Below, in pieces: positions 12,580 through 25,264 of a stretch of 64,000 nt of DNA. The translations under genes were made by a program, and so were the position numbers. The stretch spans positions 1 to 64,000 of the forward strand of contig CANNZV010003161.1 in NCBI GenBank assembly GCA_947561585.1, read 5' to 3'. Positions within the stretch are counted from its first letter, which is position 1, and each line of letters opens with the position of its first letter. Origin of the DNA: Caprella mutica. Its lineage: Eukaryota; Arthropoda; Malacostraca; Amphipoda; Caprellidae. The notes beneath the pieces are model-generated. The model searched no databases. It was given only the letters and a program-made list of their open reading frames with translations, and was not told the DNA's origin.

Positions 12580-14558
12580 TGCTGTATTTAAATTAATTTA
12601 ATATTCACTACACTATCACTATTTATTATAGCACTACAGTATTATACACTGTTACCCTCTGTTAATAATGAGAAATCTCTAAAAAAAATGAATAATGGTC
12701 TTATTTACTATAACGTTTTCCACTCCAAAACTTCTATACCTATAATTTCATCACAAAAGACAATTTAGATATTTAATTTATCGGAATATTTTACTAAACA
12801 ATGTACCTACACTTTTTTTCAAAGTACATGCAAAGAAAATGGCGGAAAAAAAACTAACCTAACCTAACTAACTAAAGGTATACGTGTATGATTTTCAGAG
12901 CATACCTCATGCTTTTTAGAGCATACGTAAGTACACTGCTTTTATGGCATGTTTTTAGTGCATGATGTCACAACCCTATAAATTAATAGTAACTAATAAT
13001 TAGTGGCTGGTTTATTAAAAAAATCATCTAAATAATGGAATCGAATTAACAATAATTAAATCTTATTAAGCTTATTAAATGGTATTAAGATATTCTTTAT
13101 GAAGCTAAAGCATATTTTCTTATAGAAATTCAGATCATAATGTTAGGTATGTTGAAGAAATTATTACCAGGCCAATTATTCGGAATATCATTCTAATATT
13201 GTTTGCCTTCATTAGTTATCTTTGAAGTGCAGGTAAAGGTAAATCTATAACTGAAATAAAACATTCATCTGATATTCACAAGTGTATGCAGACTGACCGG
13301 TGTGCAATAAACATTTAGGAGACAGACGTTACGTCTACTGACGTTTCGTCGACAAATTTTCGTAAATGAGAATTGATGAAAAGGAATTTTAGTAAATATT
13401 CATAAACGAAGTTGCTACTACATTTTGTGAAATATAAAATGAACAAATAACTTATATTAATGATAAACACAAATGGTGAATATAGATAGTAGCTAGCTAC
13501 TTGAATATGTGTTGAATTACTAACAAAAACAGAATTCTAGAACTAAACAACTAGAAATTAGACACTTCAATTAAGTTTAAGTTAACAGTTTGGTTTATTC
13601 CTATCGTCTGTCTGCTGTCCTGTGAACTCCAATTCCACTCCTCTAATGCTATCATTACCTGATCTCAATTGCGGTACGCCATCCGTGGCCACCAGTAGAT
13701 TTTTTTCTTAAAATACTGCCTCGCTGCAGTAACGTGTTGCGCTTTATTACTATCATGAAATCAACTATATATATGAATTTCTGTTCATTATTTTTTGCAG
13801 TTAATAACAACATGGTAACAAAGCAGTACTATTACAGCAGCGATTTTCGAACATGAAGGCATTTTTAAAAGTATATGCAGTAATAGCTATTCACTTTTAG
13901 TAAGTACATCTTTTGCTTAAGTATAATATATAAAGAAATAATTCAATCAATTTCTTATCTATCCTTAAAGAATTAACCGCCCCGAATAATGTAAATATAT
14001 AAAGATGATGAGCAGTAATTAATTAAATAAATTTGAATAATTAATTAAATCGGTGAAGTACTGATGAAGTTAGCTATTTATAGGAACAACAATTATAATC
14101 AGGGTATTAAGCTGAAGTTCTGATTAGAAAAATAGATAGCTATAATTAAAATTGGAAGAGTAACTATTAATTAGTGGCTACTTGGAATAATGGATATTTT
14201 TTGTAGTAACTTACTAATAGAATTTTGAGGATAAATTATTGATTAAAATAGTAGCTAGTTGCTTATTTTGTTGATTTGAAGTGTAAACAGTAGATCTGAA
14301 TATTAATGGTTCAACAGTAGTCTAGAATAAAATCACCCTTCATATTAGAAAAGTATAAAGTATTCTAACTAATAGATATTCTATCATAATTTCCTTGTTC
14401 CTAATTAGCATGGAAAGTTCTCTTAATGAATGCATTCAAAAATATTCAAGTTAGAGTATAATGATAAGAGTTGTTAAGGGGACTGTAATTACTCAAATGC
14501 AGTATTTTTCCCTTTAGGATGTTTTTCCCCCACCACCCTCAAATAGATGGGTAGGTAT
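12580..14558. other. Non-coding AT-rich segment
   Basis: I see no gene. It is A/T-rich sequence with scattered short repeats. Confidence 0.5.
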
Positions 14559-14806
14559 TTTCAAAAGGCATCAACTCATACAATTTTGGGTTTCATTTTG
14601 TTCAGAATTGTGTTGTCTACAGAGTTATAGAGCTATTTTTATCAATCAATTTCTTCTCAGAAAATTTGTAAAAAAGTTTTTCATAATTATTTTTTAAAAA
14701 ACATTGACTTTCATACATCTTTACTTTACCTTAAAAAACCCGCTTGTAACTTTGTGAAAATGAAATAAACCCCATGTCTCTGGCTCAAAAAGTTGATGCC
14801 TTTTGA
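14559..14806. repeat. Imperfect inverted repeat, about 250 bp
   Basis: TTCAAAAGGCATCAACT at the left pairs with AGTTGATGCCTTTTGAA at the right, and similarity extends inward (GGGTTTCATTTT against AAAATGAAATAAACCCC). It is probably a small non-autonomous foldback element. Confidence 0.5.
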
Positions 14807-16085
14807 AGTCGAAAAAATGTACTTCTAAGGAGCGTCAATTTACTGAAATTTTTTGGGAAAATTTGTCTAACTGAAATAATCCGGTTCCATACATTAGCGT
14901 GGAGACTCTAGTTTGGGTGTTGTGTCCTCTTTTTGATGCATCTAATCAACAAATCATTTAATGTGAGATCCAAATGAACCCTCAATACCAGTGCTGACAG
15001 GTCTTATGACAGCAGACCTGACAATATTGTAAATTTTTTTGAAGCGCTCGCTTCTAGATTATTTTTAGCTCTAATATGCTCTAATATTTTAACACATTAT
15101 CCGGGAGACTATGAGACCTCATTTTATGACCTCAGATTTGAAGGAGGCAGTCCCCCTAATATTTGAGCTTCTCCCCCCCCCCCCTCTGTGGCCTACCCAA
15201 TCTTTGGAATTTTTCAGTACGATTCCAATACTTGAGTGCAGCAGTTTCCAGTTTAGGTTTGCATCCCTGGCATTTCAGAGAGTACCTCTGAAAATGTAAA
15301 CATTGATAGTAACTGATGCATTTTATGATCTACTCCTACTCCATGAATATATAAATTATATATGTATAAGATGTGATGTGAAACTTCTAACAAACACAGT
15401 ATAAAAATTAGGAATGTAGCTTAATATTGTGTTGTAATGTTCTAGAAAATGTAGCGTGATGTCATCATGCTATTTTGAATAAATCAGTAGCTCGTGTATT
15501 GAAGGATATTGATTAATGTGTAAACGTTAATTATTTATAAACTTCGGGTGATTATACAAAACCGAAAACCTAGTCACCTATTACCCATACATATATGAAT
15601 ACAAATAAAGTGATTAAATATTTTCAAGTTTAAAATTGGTAGATGAAATTAATTGCAGTACAGGCAGGTCAGGTCCCGATTTTATTACAAAAATCACGAC
15701 TTAAATTTATTTCAAAATCAAAATGGAAATAAAAGCAATAAATGACTGAAATTATTATATAATTGTAAATCAAATCCTTAAAAAATCAAATCATTCTCTT
15801 TGAGTTGCTTTGCTCCCTTTCTTACATTTTAAATATATTATCTACGAAAGTTAGAAAAAAAAATTATATTCATTATGTAGCAAACAAATATACTTACTGT
15901 TTTTATATATATTCTAACCTGTCAAACTTATCTTATATTTTAAACTGAATCAAGTACCAACAATTGAACACCGATTTCACGTGGATCAGATCACAACAGC
16001 TGACTGAGCAGGTTGTTCTTGGACATTGCTTGTAATACCTTTGCTAGTTGACGGTGCAGGTTTACCTCTTAAAATTCTTCTAGAT
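14807..16085. other. Non-coding segment
   Basis: I see no gene. One plus-strand frame at 15111-15299 contains a C-tract and no family signature. Confidence 0.45.
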
Positions 16086-16875
16086 TCGTCAATTCAATAT
16101 CAACTAGAAGTTATTCTATTACTTCTGTAGCTAAGAATTTCTCCTCATTAAACTCGTTTTTCTTTATCCACGATTGTTCATCATCAAGTTATCAGCAAGA
16201 GTTATATGAGCTCTTCAGTGATTTGATATAATAAAAGTCGAGCGGTTGCCTTTTATGAGAAGAATGTGGAAGTAGTGTTAATAGTTCAAATCCATTGTCT
16301 CCATCCAAAGACTGTGGTGCCCAATCAGTATGATCATATTTCTAAATGCATTAGAAGATCCAGTTGATTTCACTAAGTGTTGAAGCAAGCCATTTAAGAA
16401 AGAGACCTCCACCATCCTGAATCACTGACATACTCCATGGATCCTGGAGGAACTCCTGTCATGAAAGTATCTCTCATTCCTTTACCTGGAAATATGAACA
16501 TTGGTGATATGAAAGATCCTCTTGTACTCATACATCACAAAACTGACAAATTCACCTCTTTCGACACTCGTTATCTTACAAATCTGCTTAGCTTAACATC
16601 TTTCTTAGCCACCAATTTGCTAGGATTTTGAACCGTTGTAATTCCGGTTTCGTCCATGTTCCATATTCTTGTTAATTTAGGCTTATTCAAAATTTAAAAA
16701 ATAGATCAACTTTTGAATTGTTAAATCCAATCACACGAACCCTGATGGTTGCCTGTGATTTGCTGATGTTAACTAAGATTGTAGCTTTTAATGAATGAAT
16801 TGAACCAGTGTACGCCTGCTTTTTTAATAGCAATAATGACAATGCCTTTGAAAGATACAGGCATTGTCTTATCAA
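16086..16875 (-). pseudogene. Pogo/Tigger-like DDE transposase, decayed
   Basis: The minus strand, read across several frames, gives the order of a DDE_1 (pogo/Jerky) transposase. First comes a helix region ending IGFNNSKVDLFF, then TRIWNMDETGITTVQNPSK, where D is the first catalytic aspartate. Next are PMFIFPGKGM and a GVPPGS segment. Then a degraded region follows where the second catalytic D (LLDNH-type) is lost, and last PHSSHKRQPLD near 16200. Several stops and frameshifts interrupt it, so it is dead. It ends against a perfect 15-bp hairpin at 16853-16890. Confidence 0.75.
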
Positions 16876-16890
16876 ACAATGCCTGTATCT
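16853..16890. repeat. Perfect 15-bp hairpin
   Basis: AGATACAGGCATTGT (16853-16867) pairs perfectly with 16876-16890 around an 8-nt loop. It lies at the junction between the pogo-like pseudogene (-) and the SHEEADTR-family pseudogene (+), and may mark an insertion end. Confidence 0.85.
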
Positions 16891-16964
16891 AAGGAGATGG
16901 TGGTGCAGTTGGTCTCACCGATAATCCAGCATTAGTAGCTAGTGTAGCTACTGAACACGACTGG

Positions 16965-17960
16965 ACCTAGTATGGGATACTTACATCCCAGATTCACTTG
17001 AATCCTGTACAAGTGCAAAGCGTGGAAAAGGTCTGAGAAGGAATATCGTATGAGAAGGAGCTATGCCCCGCAACTGGCATAATTCTCTCAGAGTAGATTC
17101 TAATGAGATCCAACTGTTCAAGTACCTGTCAGACGCTCTACTGGAGTCATTTGCCGTGGAAGACAAACAACTACTGTTATCACTAAGCAATCTTCCCCTA
17201 TTAGATCAGTCTTCTTTATCGCCATGCTCCCACGAGGAAGCCGATACAAGAATGTTGCTTCATGATGCTCGCCATGTTCACCAAAGAATAATGATTAGAA
17301 CTGTGAACACAGATGTAGTTGTATTGGCTATCTGTATTGTACACAATTTGCCGTTGGACAGTGAATTATGGATCTCATTTGGAGCTGGGAATGGGTACAG
17401 ATACTTCGCAGCTCATGAAATTGTGAAACGATTAGGACCAGAAAGAACACAATCACTTTTCCTATGTTCACGGGAAAAAGTCTGCCTAGGCTGTTTGGAA
17501 CGTAATGCCCGAGTTGACAGAAGCTCTTCTTACGTTATCCTTCAAACCAATTGACATAACAGAAGAGGTCCAAAACATTATTGAGAGATTTGTCATACTC
17601 CTATATGACAGAACTAGCAATTGCAGAAGCATAAACACTGCTCGCAAAAAAAATGTTCAAGAATGCAAAAAGAACAATATGGAACTAATTGTGAGCATGT
17701 GAAGAGGGCTGCCTACCGGGGAGGGAGAACATGTTTGGGGTCAAATTTTAATCCCAGTACCAGACAGAACTGCAGCAACCAGTTGGGGATGGACTAAGAA
17801 TGTTGAAGGAGTATATGAACCAAAGTGGACAAAATTACCACAAGCCTCACACACTTGCCGCGAGCTTCTTTAATGCAAATGTAAAATAGGTTGCATGAAG
17901 AGGTGTAAGTGCAGAATTGCTGCACTTGAGTGTACTGTTCTTTGCGAGTGTGAAGGAGTG
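16965..17960 (+). pseudogene. SHEEADTR-motif, Cys-rich-tail protein of transposon type, decayed
   Basis: The frame contains IPDSLESCTSAKRGKGLRRN, then RNWHNSLRVDSNE, then PCSHEEADTRMLLHDARH and NTDVVVLAI, then WISFGAGNGYRYFAAHEI. After a frameshift near 17500 it goes on with KKSA-stop-AVWNVMPELTEAL. The 3' end encodes a Cys-rich tail (CKCKIGCMKRCKCRIAALEC). From memory this order matches a protein family repeated in many invertebrate genomes and usually left uncharacterised. Acidic residues in EEAD and DTDV could suggest a PIN/NYN-like nuclease, which is inference. At least two stops and two frameshifts make it a pseudogene. Confidence 0.65.
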
Positions 17961-19020
17961 TGTAGACAGAATATTTAATGAATTAATTGCACTATCTCCA
18001 TGTAAACAGCAGATTGATTTATTTTATCTAATTCTGTATATGTTTTTCAAATTTTTTGATATCTTGAGCATAATGATAAAATATATGTTTTATCAAATTT
18101 GAAATGGGCTTTTTATTTCACTTCACTTCAAAAACAAATGAAATCATTTCAGGATAATTTTTAATTACAAATATACTTTATGAGAATTGTGTTGAGAGCA
18201 TCACTGTAGCCTTTTCGTAGCCATTTTGTAAAATGGCTGCCACAGTCCTTATGGATTAGATTAAAATTGAGATGGCCGTATATCCAAATTTGATCAAAAT
18301 GTATTCATCTATAAGTGTGCCAAATTTGGTGCTTTTAACACAAAATGCACAATAGGTTATCTATGAAGCTGCGCTACTGTAAATTTAACAGCTAAAGATT
18401 TAATGCTTCACAATCTCGTGTGTGACGCTATTAGTCTGTTCAAATTTCAATTTGATATACTTCGCTTTATGTGGGGGGAGGGGAGGGGGGGCTACTCCCC
18501 TAAATATTAATTAATACTGTGGTAATAAGCAATTCCACATTTAAACTGTTCAATGATCTTTAAGCAATAGGCATGTCATCTACAAACCGGCTATCTATTA
18601 ACAATAAGTACTCACTTTCCACTAATATACAAGCACTTGGTGCTTTGAACTTGTATTTATTCTGTTGTCTCATGGTGTTCAGGCCAGTCAATGAATAGGA
18701 GGTGGCCAGCTTACTGCTCATCAAAGACCTCAGTCAGACAGGAGATGCGACTTTTGAAAATACAGAATTTATTCGTAGCCATAGCTACGTTAAAAAAATA
18801 GACCTTCGTAGAGAAATATAGAAAATCAATTTGTGATAATTATGAACAAGGGTGTCATATAAGCTGAATAAATGTAAAATTAAGAGTCTTTAATACAGGC
18901 AAGGCTCGTACATGGTCCAGTACACTTATGCAGTATGCACCTAAAAGTAGATCTATAGGATGCAGTAGCTACTAACAATAATAATATTTTCGGGGTTTAA
19001 AAGTTGTCCTTATCCACTGC
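17961..19020. other. Non-coding segment
   Basis: I see no gene. A G-rich run lies near 18470-18490. Confidence 0.5.
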
Positions 19021-19230
19021 GAGGTGATTGATCCAAAGAGACATGAAGAGAAGAAGGCCTCGAAGAAGATGGGACAGTGAAAGTACGCTCCAAGCACTAG
19101 GTCTACTACTCGGCTACCACAGGTAACTGTCGACAGAGCGCATGGATGGCAAGAATAGACATCCTGGGATAAGAGACCTTACCCACAAAAACCTAAAATA
19201 TAACCAAAAAGAAGGCCTGCCTACCTACCT
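19020..19230 (+). pseudogene. Possible 3' fragment of a non-LTR retrotransposon ORF
   Basis: A frame reads DMKRRRPRRRWDSES and, after a stop, LSTERMDGKNRHPGIRD. The basic (R)RPRRRW block followed by spaced Trp/Arg resembles C-termini of non-LTR RT proteins. Similar degraded words recur near 20.6, 22.3 and 37.3 kb, which suggests a dispersed repeat. Assignment is weak. Confidence 0.3.
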
Positions 19231-21129
19231 AGATGTAGCCTCGGGACAATGAGGGGGGAACCGGCAATGATGTTTCAAACCCCTAGTCTGATAATCAGAC
19301 CCACAGCCACTAACAATCACAAAATATTATTTCTTGATCATATAATTCATATTATCAGTCAATAATGTGGCAAAAAAACAACAACAAATATTACTGAATA
19401 TCAAAAAAAGAATAAGTCAGGTAAGGATAGTCAATTATAGATCCTCTATGTATAATCCCAGATACTAGGCAAGCGAATCTTTTAATTTAAAGGGGCTGGT
19501 GAAGTAAGTTACTTTCTTAAGAGTTATTTTGGCCCCTTTAAGGAGGAGGCCGTTACGAGATTAGCCGATGGAAGAGCTATACCTACACAGCAGTGGTTAT
19601 TAAAGTATTTTTCTTGCACACCCCTTGCTTTTCTCAGGCACCTCCTGAGCATTGTATTGCATTGAAATAAATTGAAAAGATACAATTAAGATATATTTGA
19701 TTATTATGGCACGATAATTTAAAATGAAAAGCGAGGAGAATGAATGTTTCATTTATATAATTTACGAACCTATTTATTTAAGTAAGTAAGAAAATTCAAA
19801 ATTCATTCGTAATCCCAGGCACCCCCCACAAGGCTAAAGCTATATTAGTATCATATTATCAGACTTGCAGAGGGCATCTAATTCCTCTACTGATTCGACT
19901 GGAAGGTGCCTAGTTCTGGTTGATGTTACTGGTTACTCTACTACCTCCTCTCCGTTCCTTTCTCCTTTACTTATACTTATTTCTAAATAAAACCTTTAAT
20001 TTCAGATCAAATTTAATTCTTTTCAACTATCATGAATTGTATGGTCATCCGTCTGTTTTCTGATAAAAGTATGAATGAAAATAAAAGATTATTGATCAAA
20101 TTGGGAGAATATATATACTTTTATTATTCCATCACCTAGCTACCTATTGCAATTAGCTTAAATTCAACATTAAAATAAATTTTATTTTTCTAAAATTCTA
20201 AACTAAATCTCGCTTCCATTTTCATCTATTTTGCAATTTGGATTGGCTGAAAGCAGTCTAAAAAGGACGAAGATATTGAGATGGTAGGTACATATTGCAA
20301 AATAGTATAATGCACAAAACTGATCTTAGAGAGAAGCTTATTTTTGACGCAGAATTAACTGTACGCCAGCCAGCACTTCTTAGCACTAGTTCTAGTACGT
20401 TTTCAAAATAAATTCTGTTATCGTATTCTTGTAGAGAAAAATTATGGAGACATGAGTTTCTTTACGGTTCCCAATTTAAAGAGGGAACATTATTAGTAGT
20501 ATCAAATTATGTAATATTTGATACTATGTTCATCTAAATAATTTGTGAAGAAAAGAAATCTTAAGTACGCCTCATGCAGTAGGTCGGCTACCAAAAGTAA
20601 CAGTTGCGACCCAAAAGAATAGGCAGTGGCTTAGGCACCCATAGACGAGATACCAAAACAGTCAGTCTGCTTTCCTATGAAAATTACAAGATAGAAGAAG
20701 AAGAAAGTTGAAAAATTGAAAAAAGAAAGCTACAAAAGTAGCTACGTGCAACCTACAAGCGGAGCGGAGCAACACTGAGTTCGTTTGCCATTCTTATACA
20801 CAGACACCTTGCTGTTCATATTGCGAGCGAAGCAGCACGCTCAAGTAATTCGGCTGTATACTTTTTGATTTTAGCAGCAAGAAGACTAGAAAATTTCCCC
20901 ATGCACTATTTTCTGTCAGATTTAAGAAAACTTGATGCTGAGCGGTGACTACATTATTATTAATAGTTATGCAATAAAAAATAGCTAAATACATTAGAGT
21001 TCCAATTGTAATGGAATACAAATTTCATTATAAAGGGTTTGTAATATTGATTAACTAGAATTCTGAAAACATCGCTTTTTACTCAACTACTTCTTGAAAA
21101 TGGTTTCTTTTAAGTGCTGCCCTCATGAT
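19231..21129. other. Non-coding segment with degraded repeats
   Basis: I see no intact gene. A short inverted pair, AAAGGGGC and GCCCCTTT, flanks 19489-19540. Another copy of the weak repeat noted at 19.0 kb lies near 20570-20700. Confidence 0.45.
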
Positions 21130-21830
21130 CGCACGCAAATTTAGGCACGATGACGGAGCTAGGTTGATATCGTTCTGATCAGCCTTTCCTGTCCATTCAA
21201 TCAAATTTCTGTTTCATTATGTGCTTTCAATTGAGGGATATCTCTTGGCTTGTTAAAGTAAACTCTTCCTTTGAGATATCCCCATAATAAATAATCTAAT
21301 GTGGAAAGATCTGGAGATCTTGCTGGCCAATCAACGTCGCCAGATCTTGAGATCAATCTTCCCAGTAACTTCTGTCGCAGGATCTCAATGTTGGGTCTCG
21401 TGGTGTTATAGGGGTATTTTTAATTAGATTAGTCAAATTAATTTTATTCATATTCGGAATCAGAAAGTCAGTTTGCATGTCGTGACATCGCTTACCATTC
21501 ACTTTAACTGTTTGACTATGCCCACCCTCAAGAAAAAGACACCAATAATCTTATTCTCCTTGATTTCACACCACACTGTGAACTCTTTCTTAATGGAGCG
21601 ACATTTCTCTGATCACCTTCGGGTTTTCAGCTCCCCAAAAACGAAAGTTATGTTTATTGACACATTCATTTAGCCCGAAATAAGCTTCGTCTGATATGAC
21701 CAAGTTCTGAATAAAATTAAGAGTTTTCTGCATGCTTATGTAAAACCCAATCGCAGAAGGAAACTTGACTTGTGAATTCACCTTTATGCAGCATCCAATT
21801 TTCATTTGCCACTGAACCTTTAGTCCATTC
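21130..21830 (-). pseudogene. Mariner/DUF4817-like DDE transposase, decayed
   Basis: The minus strand gives LVISDEAYFGLNECVNKHNF, where SDE-F carries the first catalytic region, then RFWGAENPKVI and KEFTVWCEIKENKIIG. After stops and frameshifts comes DWPARSPDLSTLDYLLWGYL, the third catalytic region of the Tc1/mariner-like group, and KGRVYFNKPRDIPQL. This order is typical of the insect DUF4817/DDE_3 family. A matching N-terminal helix-turn-helix fragment occurs separately at 45628-45895. It is broken by several stops. Confidence 0.75.
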
Positions 21831-22629
21831 TCGTATCATCGATAATGTTTTATTATGCAAAGAGCGATGTTTTCAGAAGAATTCTATAGTCGTTTAGTTT
21901 AGTTTTTCAAAATCCAAGGATTGTTTCAAAAGTTATTGAAGATTATTTTGGGTCCCATCATTATTACAAACCCTGTATATAGTGGTAGGTATATATTAAT
22001 TGTTTGCATAATTTAGGATAGTTCCGTTTATATCTATTTTTATTCTCTCTTGCTGATAAGGTACACTTTATAAAGGTTGGTTCATATTTTTGGATTCCAT
22101 ATAATTGAAACTCAACTGTAAAGCTTGAAAAAATAAATATTTAAAGACATTTATAACAAATAATATGTCATATGTGTGAAATATAGGCATTAGCAATATG
22201 CGTCACAATCTAGTATTGAATAAATTACATGACAAAACGACGCCACGCTCCACTACATGTGAACACGTAAACAATCCGCTCCACTTGTAGAGTGAACTAC
22301 CCTTAATAAAGTTTGCTTAGGAGCCATAGGCCATATCACTGACATCAAAAGGAATTCAAAATACTGGGAACTGAAGAAACAGTCAGAAAAAAGTGGCTTC
22401 ACGGTCAAAGTCACCTATAAATAGTCGTTAACAAAAGCTCATGAATGCAGAAAAGCGACTCTGTGGAAACAAGGAATGCTCCAATATGGTGATTCATTTT
22501 CATGTCTTCAAAAAATAATACAGGCAATCGAATATTTGGCAGCTCAGGTTTAACGCCAAACCTGCAATAGTAAATTATCAAGTCAGAGCTATAATAACAC
22601 TCTTGCACCCACCTGAGAACAGCAACCAA
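21831..22629. other. Non-coding segment
   Basis: I see no gene. The 22300-22420 part is related to 37290-37450 and is probably a degraded dispersed repeat. Confidence 0.4.
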
Positions 22630-22850
22630 TCATGGGAAAGTTGCACCCAAACCAGAGAAAGTTGCACCCAAAAACCAGAGAAAGTTGCACCCAAAAACCA
22701 GAGAAAGTTGCTCCCAAAAACCAGAGAAATTTGCACCCAAAAACCAGAGAAAGTTGCACCCAAAAACCAGAGAAATTTGCACCCAAAAACCAGAGAAAGT
22801 TGCACCCAAACCAGAGAAAGTTGAGCCCAAACCAGATAAAATTGCACACC
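22630..22850. repeat. Minisatellite, about ten units of 19-23 bp
   Basis: The unit core is GTTGCACCCAAAAACCAGAG preceded by AAA. Copies vary at a few positions, and the last units are shorter. The repeat keeps several frames open on both strands; these frames are products of the repeat and not genes. Confidence 0.95.
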
Positions 22851-24010
22851 TACTACTCAATCCTTAATCAATTCCCAACCCAACCCCGAAAAATTACTAC
22901 CTAATCCACCAGGAAGAATATAAAATAATTTGTAGCAAATTAAATTCTAATCTCTGGAAAGTGTGGCGAATAAGTCAGACTATCATTTGAAGTTTGTTTC
23001 AAACAAATCGGTTGACTATTGAAGGAGTAGTGACTAGTCTCGCAAAATTCCTAACAACCATCCCCCAACAATCAGGGGGTGTTCTTAGGCTGCGCTCCTA
23101 GCGGGTCGCAGCAAAAAGATAATATATAATCAAAATTAAAACAGTTCTGGACCCAAGGGACGCTAAACTCCTCTCTTCTATTCACCACAGACAGGAATTT
23201 AATTAAATATGAACGTTGGCTTGGCTGAAGAAATAGAATACTTCCAAGTTGAACGAGAAATCAGTAAAGTGGCTTTTAATAAGATATCTATAGATGATTG
23301 GAAGGGCAATGAGATGATTGGATGGTTGAAGTATATTGATGATTTGCAGATGGATATTAACAGGTTGTAGTACAATGAGATGATGATACAATAGTTCAGT
23401 ACAAGAAACCAGTAGCTAGGTATAATCATGGGAGAGAAGCCAGGCTGTAATACAAATAAAACATATCAATAGAATATTAATCAATATAACCTTTTTAATC
23501 ATATTACCTTATTTAATCAACAACAAACCCTGTCTCATTAGCTAGCAGTATTAGATTAGTGCAATCGTTTCTCTCAAGCTTGAATAATATCATGAACTCT
23601 CAATCAATAGCCTTAAATTTACCTTATGAATAATATCTGTAAATATATTATAAACATAAATATACAAAACTCTCTTAACTCTTATTTACATATAAATGCT
23701 CAATATATCACGTTACAGCATAAATCGCAGATAACTGGTGACAATGGGAGACTAGAATGATAGATAAGAAAATTTTGCAAGATAATAAATAAAATCATTT
23801 TTTTCTTATTTTACCCGTGTATGATTTATTAAACCAGTTAGTTTTAAAACTCTATTCAAAGGTCGTTTGAACAGAGTTTAAAAAATGGTTTAATGAAAGA
23901 TATAAGGTTAGTTAATATAAGAAAAAAAGGATCTTAAATAATATCACAAAAAACAGTGAAGGGTTATTATGATGTAGCTAATGGAATGAAAGATAAAGCT
24001 AGCTACTTAC
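22851..24010. other. Non-coding segment with one weak ORF
   Basis: A plus-strand ATG at 23209 opens 53 codons to a stop at 23368. The frame (MNVGLAEEIEYFQVEREISK...) looks protein-like and follows a CT-rich stretch ending CACCACAG, a possible acceptor. I do not recognise it and would not call a gene on this evidence. The rest is AT-rich. Confidence 0.3.
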
Positions 24011-24110
24011 ATTTCAGGATGGAACACTTCAGTGGGGATGATTGCAAACTCCTCCATCAAACACTGCGAGTTATGTTGTCCATCCTCGTAGTCGCTATCC
24101 GCTGTAATAG
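24011..24110 (-). CDS. Candidate internal coding exon of an unknown host gene
   Basis: The minus strand has AATTTTCAG directly before and GTAAGT directly after a 100-bp open segment, both strong splice signals. The frame, in phase with the acceptor, reads ITADSDYEDGQHNSQCLMEE and then FAIIPTEVFHPE, mixed in composition and unlike repeat DNA. It starts with two codon bases and ends with two. The 59-bp candidate exon at 25206-25264 ends with one codon base, so the two would join in frame. I do not recognise the protein. Confidence 0.5.
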
Positions 24111-24473
24111 CTGAAAATTAATTCAGATATTAGCTTAGAGAAAATTCATAATACACAGGGTGAAATTCCTAATAAAAGAAAGATAGAATTTCTACTAACT
24201 AATCAATCTGCACACCAGTTATTTATGTAAATATAAAAGATTGATCTAATATATTGCTCCTAGCGTGTAGGGTCAGTTATACATTTCTACCAGACTAGAA
24301 TATAATGATCTATTAATACTTTTTGAACCTTTTCTTCAAAATAGGTTATAGTCTAGGAATAAAATATGTTATTAAATGGCGGTGGGCAAATTGCATTCTA
24401 AAAACATAAGAAAAAGTGAAATTGCAATGAAGATAGATTCAAGCTACAGATGAACGTTATCAATCGACAATCA

Positions 24474-24556
24474 TTATAGGTTGGTGAAACCAGTAGCGAT
24501 ACTGATGAATACTGGAGTAGCCAAAAGTCTGGTTCCAACCAATGTTGTACTTTTGC
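24474..24556 (-). CDS. Candidate terminal exon, weakly TerC-like when joined to 25206-25264
   Basis: The minus strand has TTTTCACAG followed by an open frame to a stop. In the phase set by the exon at 25206-25264 it reads GKSTTLVGTRLLATPVFISI and ATGFTNL. The spacing of IMPIFGDETFSFDG, GK and ATPVF recalls the TerC membrane-protein family from memory. The match is short and the conserved continuation of that family is missing. It may be an alternative end of the same transcript as 24011-24110, a pseudogene or chance. Confidence 0.25.
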
Positions 24557-24917
24557 CTGTGAAAATATATAGAACAAATTATTCATAATGTTACATAATA
24601 CATTCATACTTATATGTAGCTATACAGTATGGGCCACAAAATTTTTTCCGCTTTTTCAAATATTTGTACCTCTTTAGCCATTGGACGAAAAAACTGTATC
24701 TCGGTCTCTTTTTCTCCGCCTCTTATTGTACTATTTTCATTTCCAAATAGTTTCCAAGGAAGAAGTGTAAGCACCCTGCATTAAAATATTTACCATTATA
24801 TTTTTTTCCTTTTATTAAGTAAAATCACAGAGTTAGCTCCAAGAAAAATCTTTTTTTAGACCGTTTGTGTCATCTCGTATGTATGTAACTTGTGAATTAG
24901 AATCATGTGGTGAATCA

Positions 24918-25034
24918 GTACTATTCATGTTTTTTTTTATCATAAAACCCGAAAAAATTTGTTATTGCAGAGTTTTAATAAATCTACAATTTTTTTCGGG
25001 TTGGGTTTTATGATAAAAAAACATGAATAGTACT
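24918..25034. repeat. Foldback sequence related to the core of the 31.6-kb FB-like element
   Basis: Arms of about 45 bp (AGTACTATTCATGTTTTTTT and beyond, with the complement at 24990-25034) fold back. The left flank, from about 24855, and the arms match the inner arms of element 31602-32492 (GACCGTTTGTGTCATCTCGT). It is a partial copy of that family without the repeat-array termini. Confidence 0.7.
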
Positions 25035-25205
25035 GTCTAGAGTCTAAAATTGCGGGTACGAAATTGAAATCGCCATAACTTTAAAGTAGAACCATAGTAT
25101 GGTTTTCTTTGGGTAAAGTAGATTTTTGCCAACATTATAACTTTATTTTAGTTTCTTTTTATATTTATTCCTATTAGTTTTTCTACACATAAGCTTACTT
25201 CATAC

Positions 25206-25264
25206 CTTGACCATCAAAAGAGAAGGTTTCATCTCCGAAAATTGGCATGATTTTATTAAGAACC
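25206..25264 (-). CDS. Candidate small internal exon of an unknown host gene
   Basis: The minus strand gives a possible branch-site-like TTGACTGAT, then ACATAG, then a 59-bp open segment reading VLNKIMPIFGDETFSFDGQ, then CAAG and GTATGA as donor. The splice signals are moderate. It joins in phase with either 24011-24110 or 24474-24556. The family is not recognised with confidence. Confidence 0.3.

Noticed and set aside
22630..22850. CRISPR-like regular repeat pattern
   Set aside because: The units are direct tandem repeats without unique spacers, in a eukaryotic genome. It is a minisatellite.
22578..22904. Several overlapping open frames on both strands giving Phe/Trp-rich or KPEKVAPKNQR repeats
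   Set aside because: They are translations of the GTTGCACCCAAAAACCAGAG minisatellite in different frames and have no start context or independent features.
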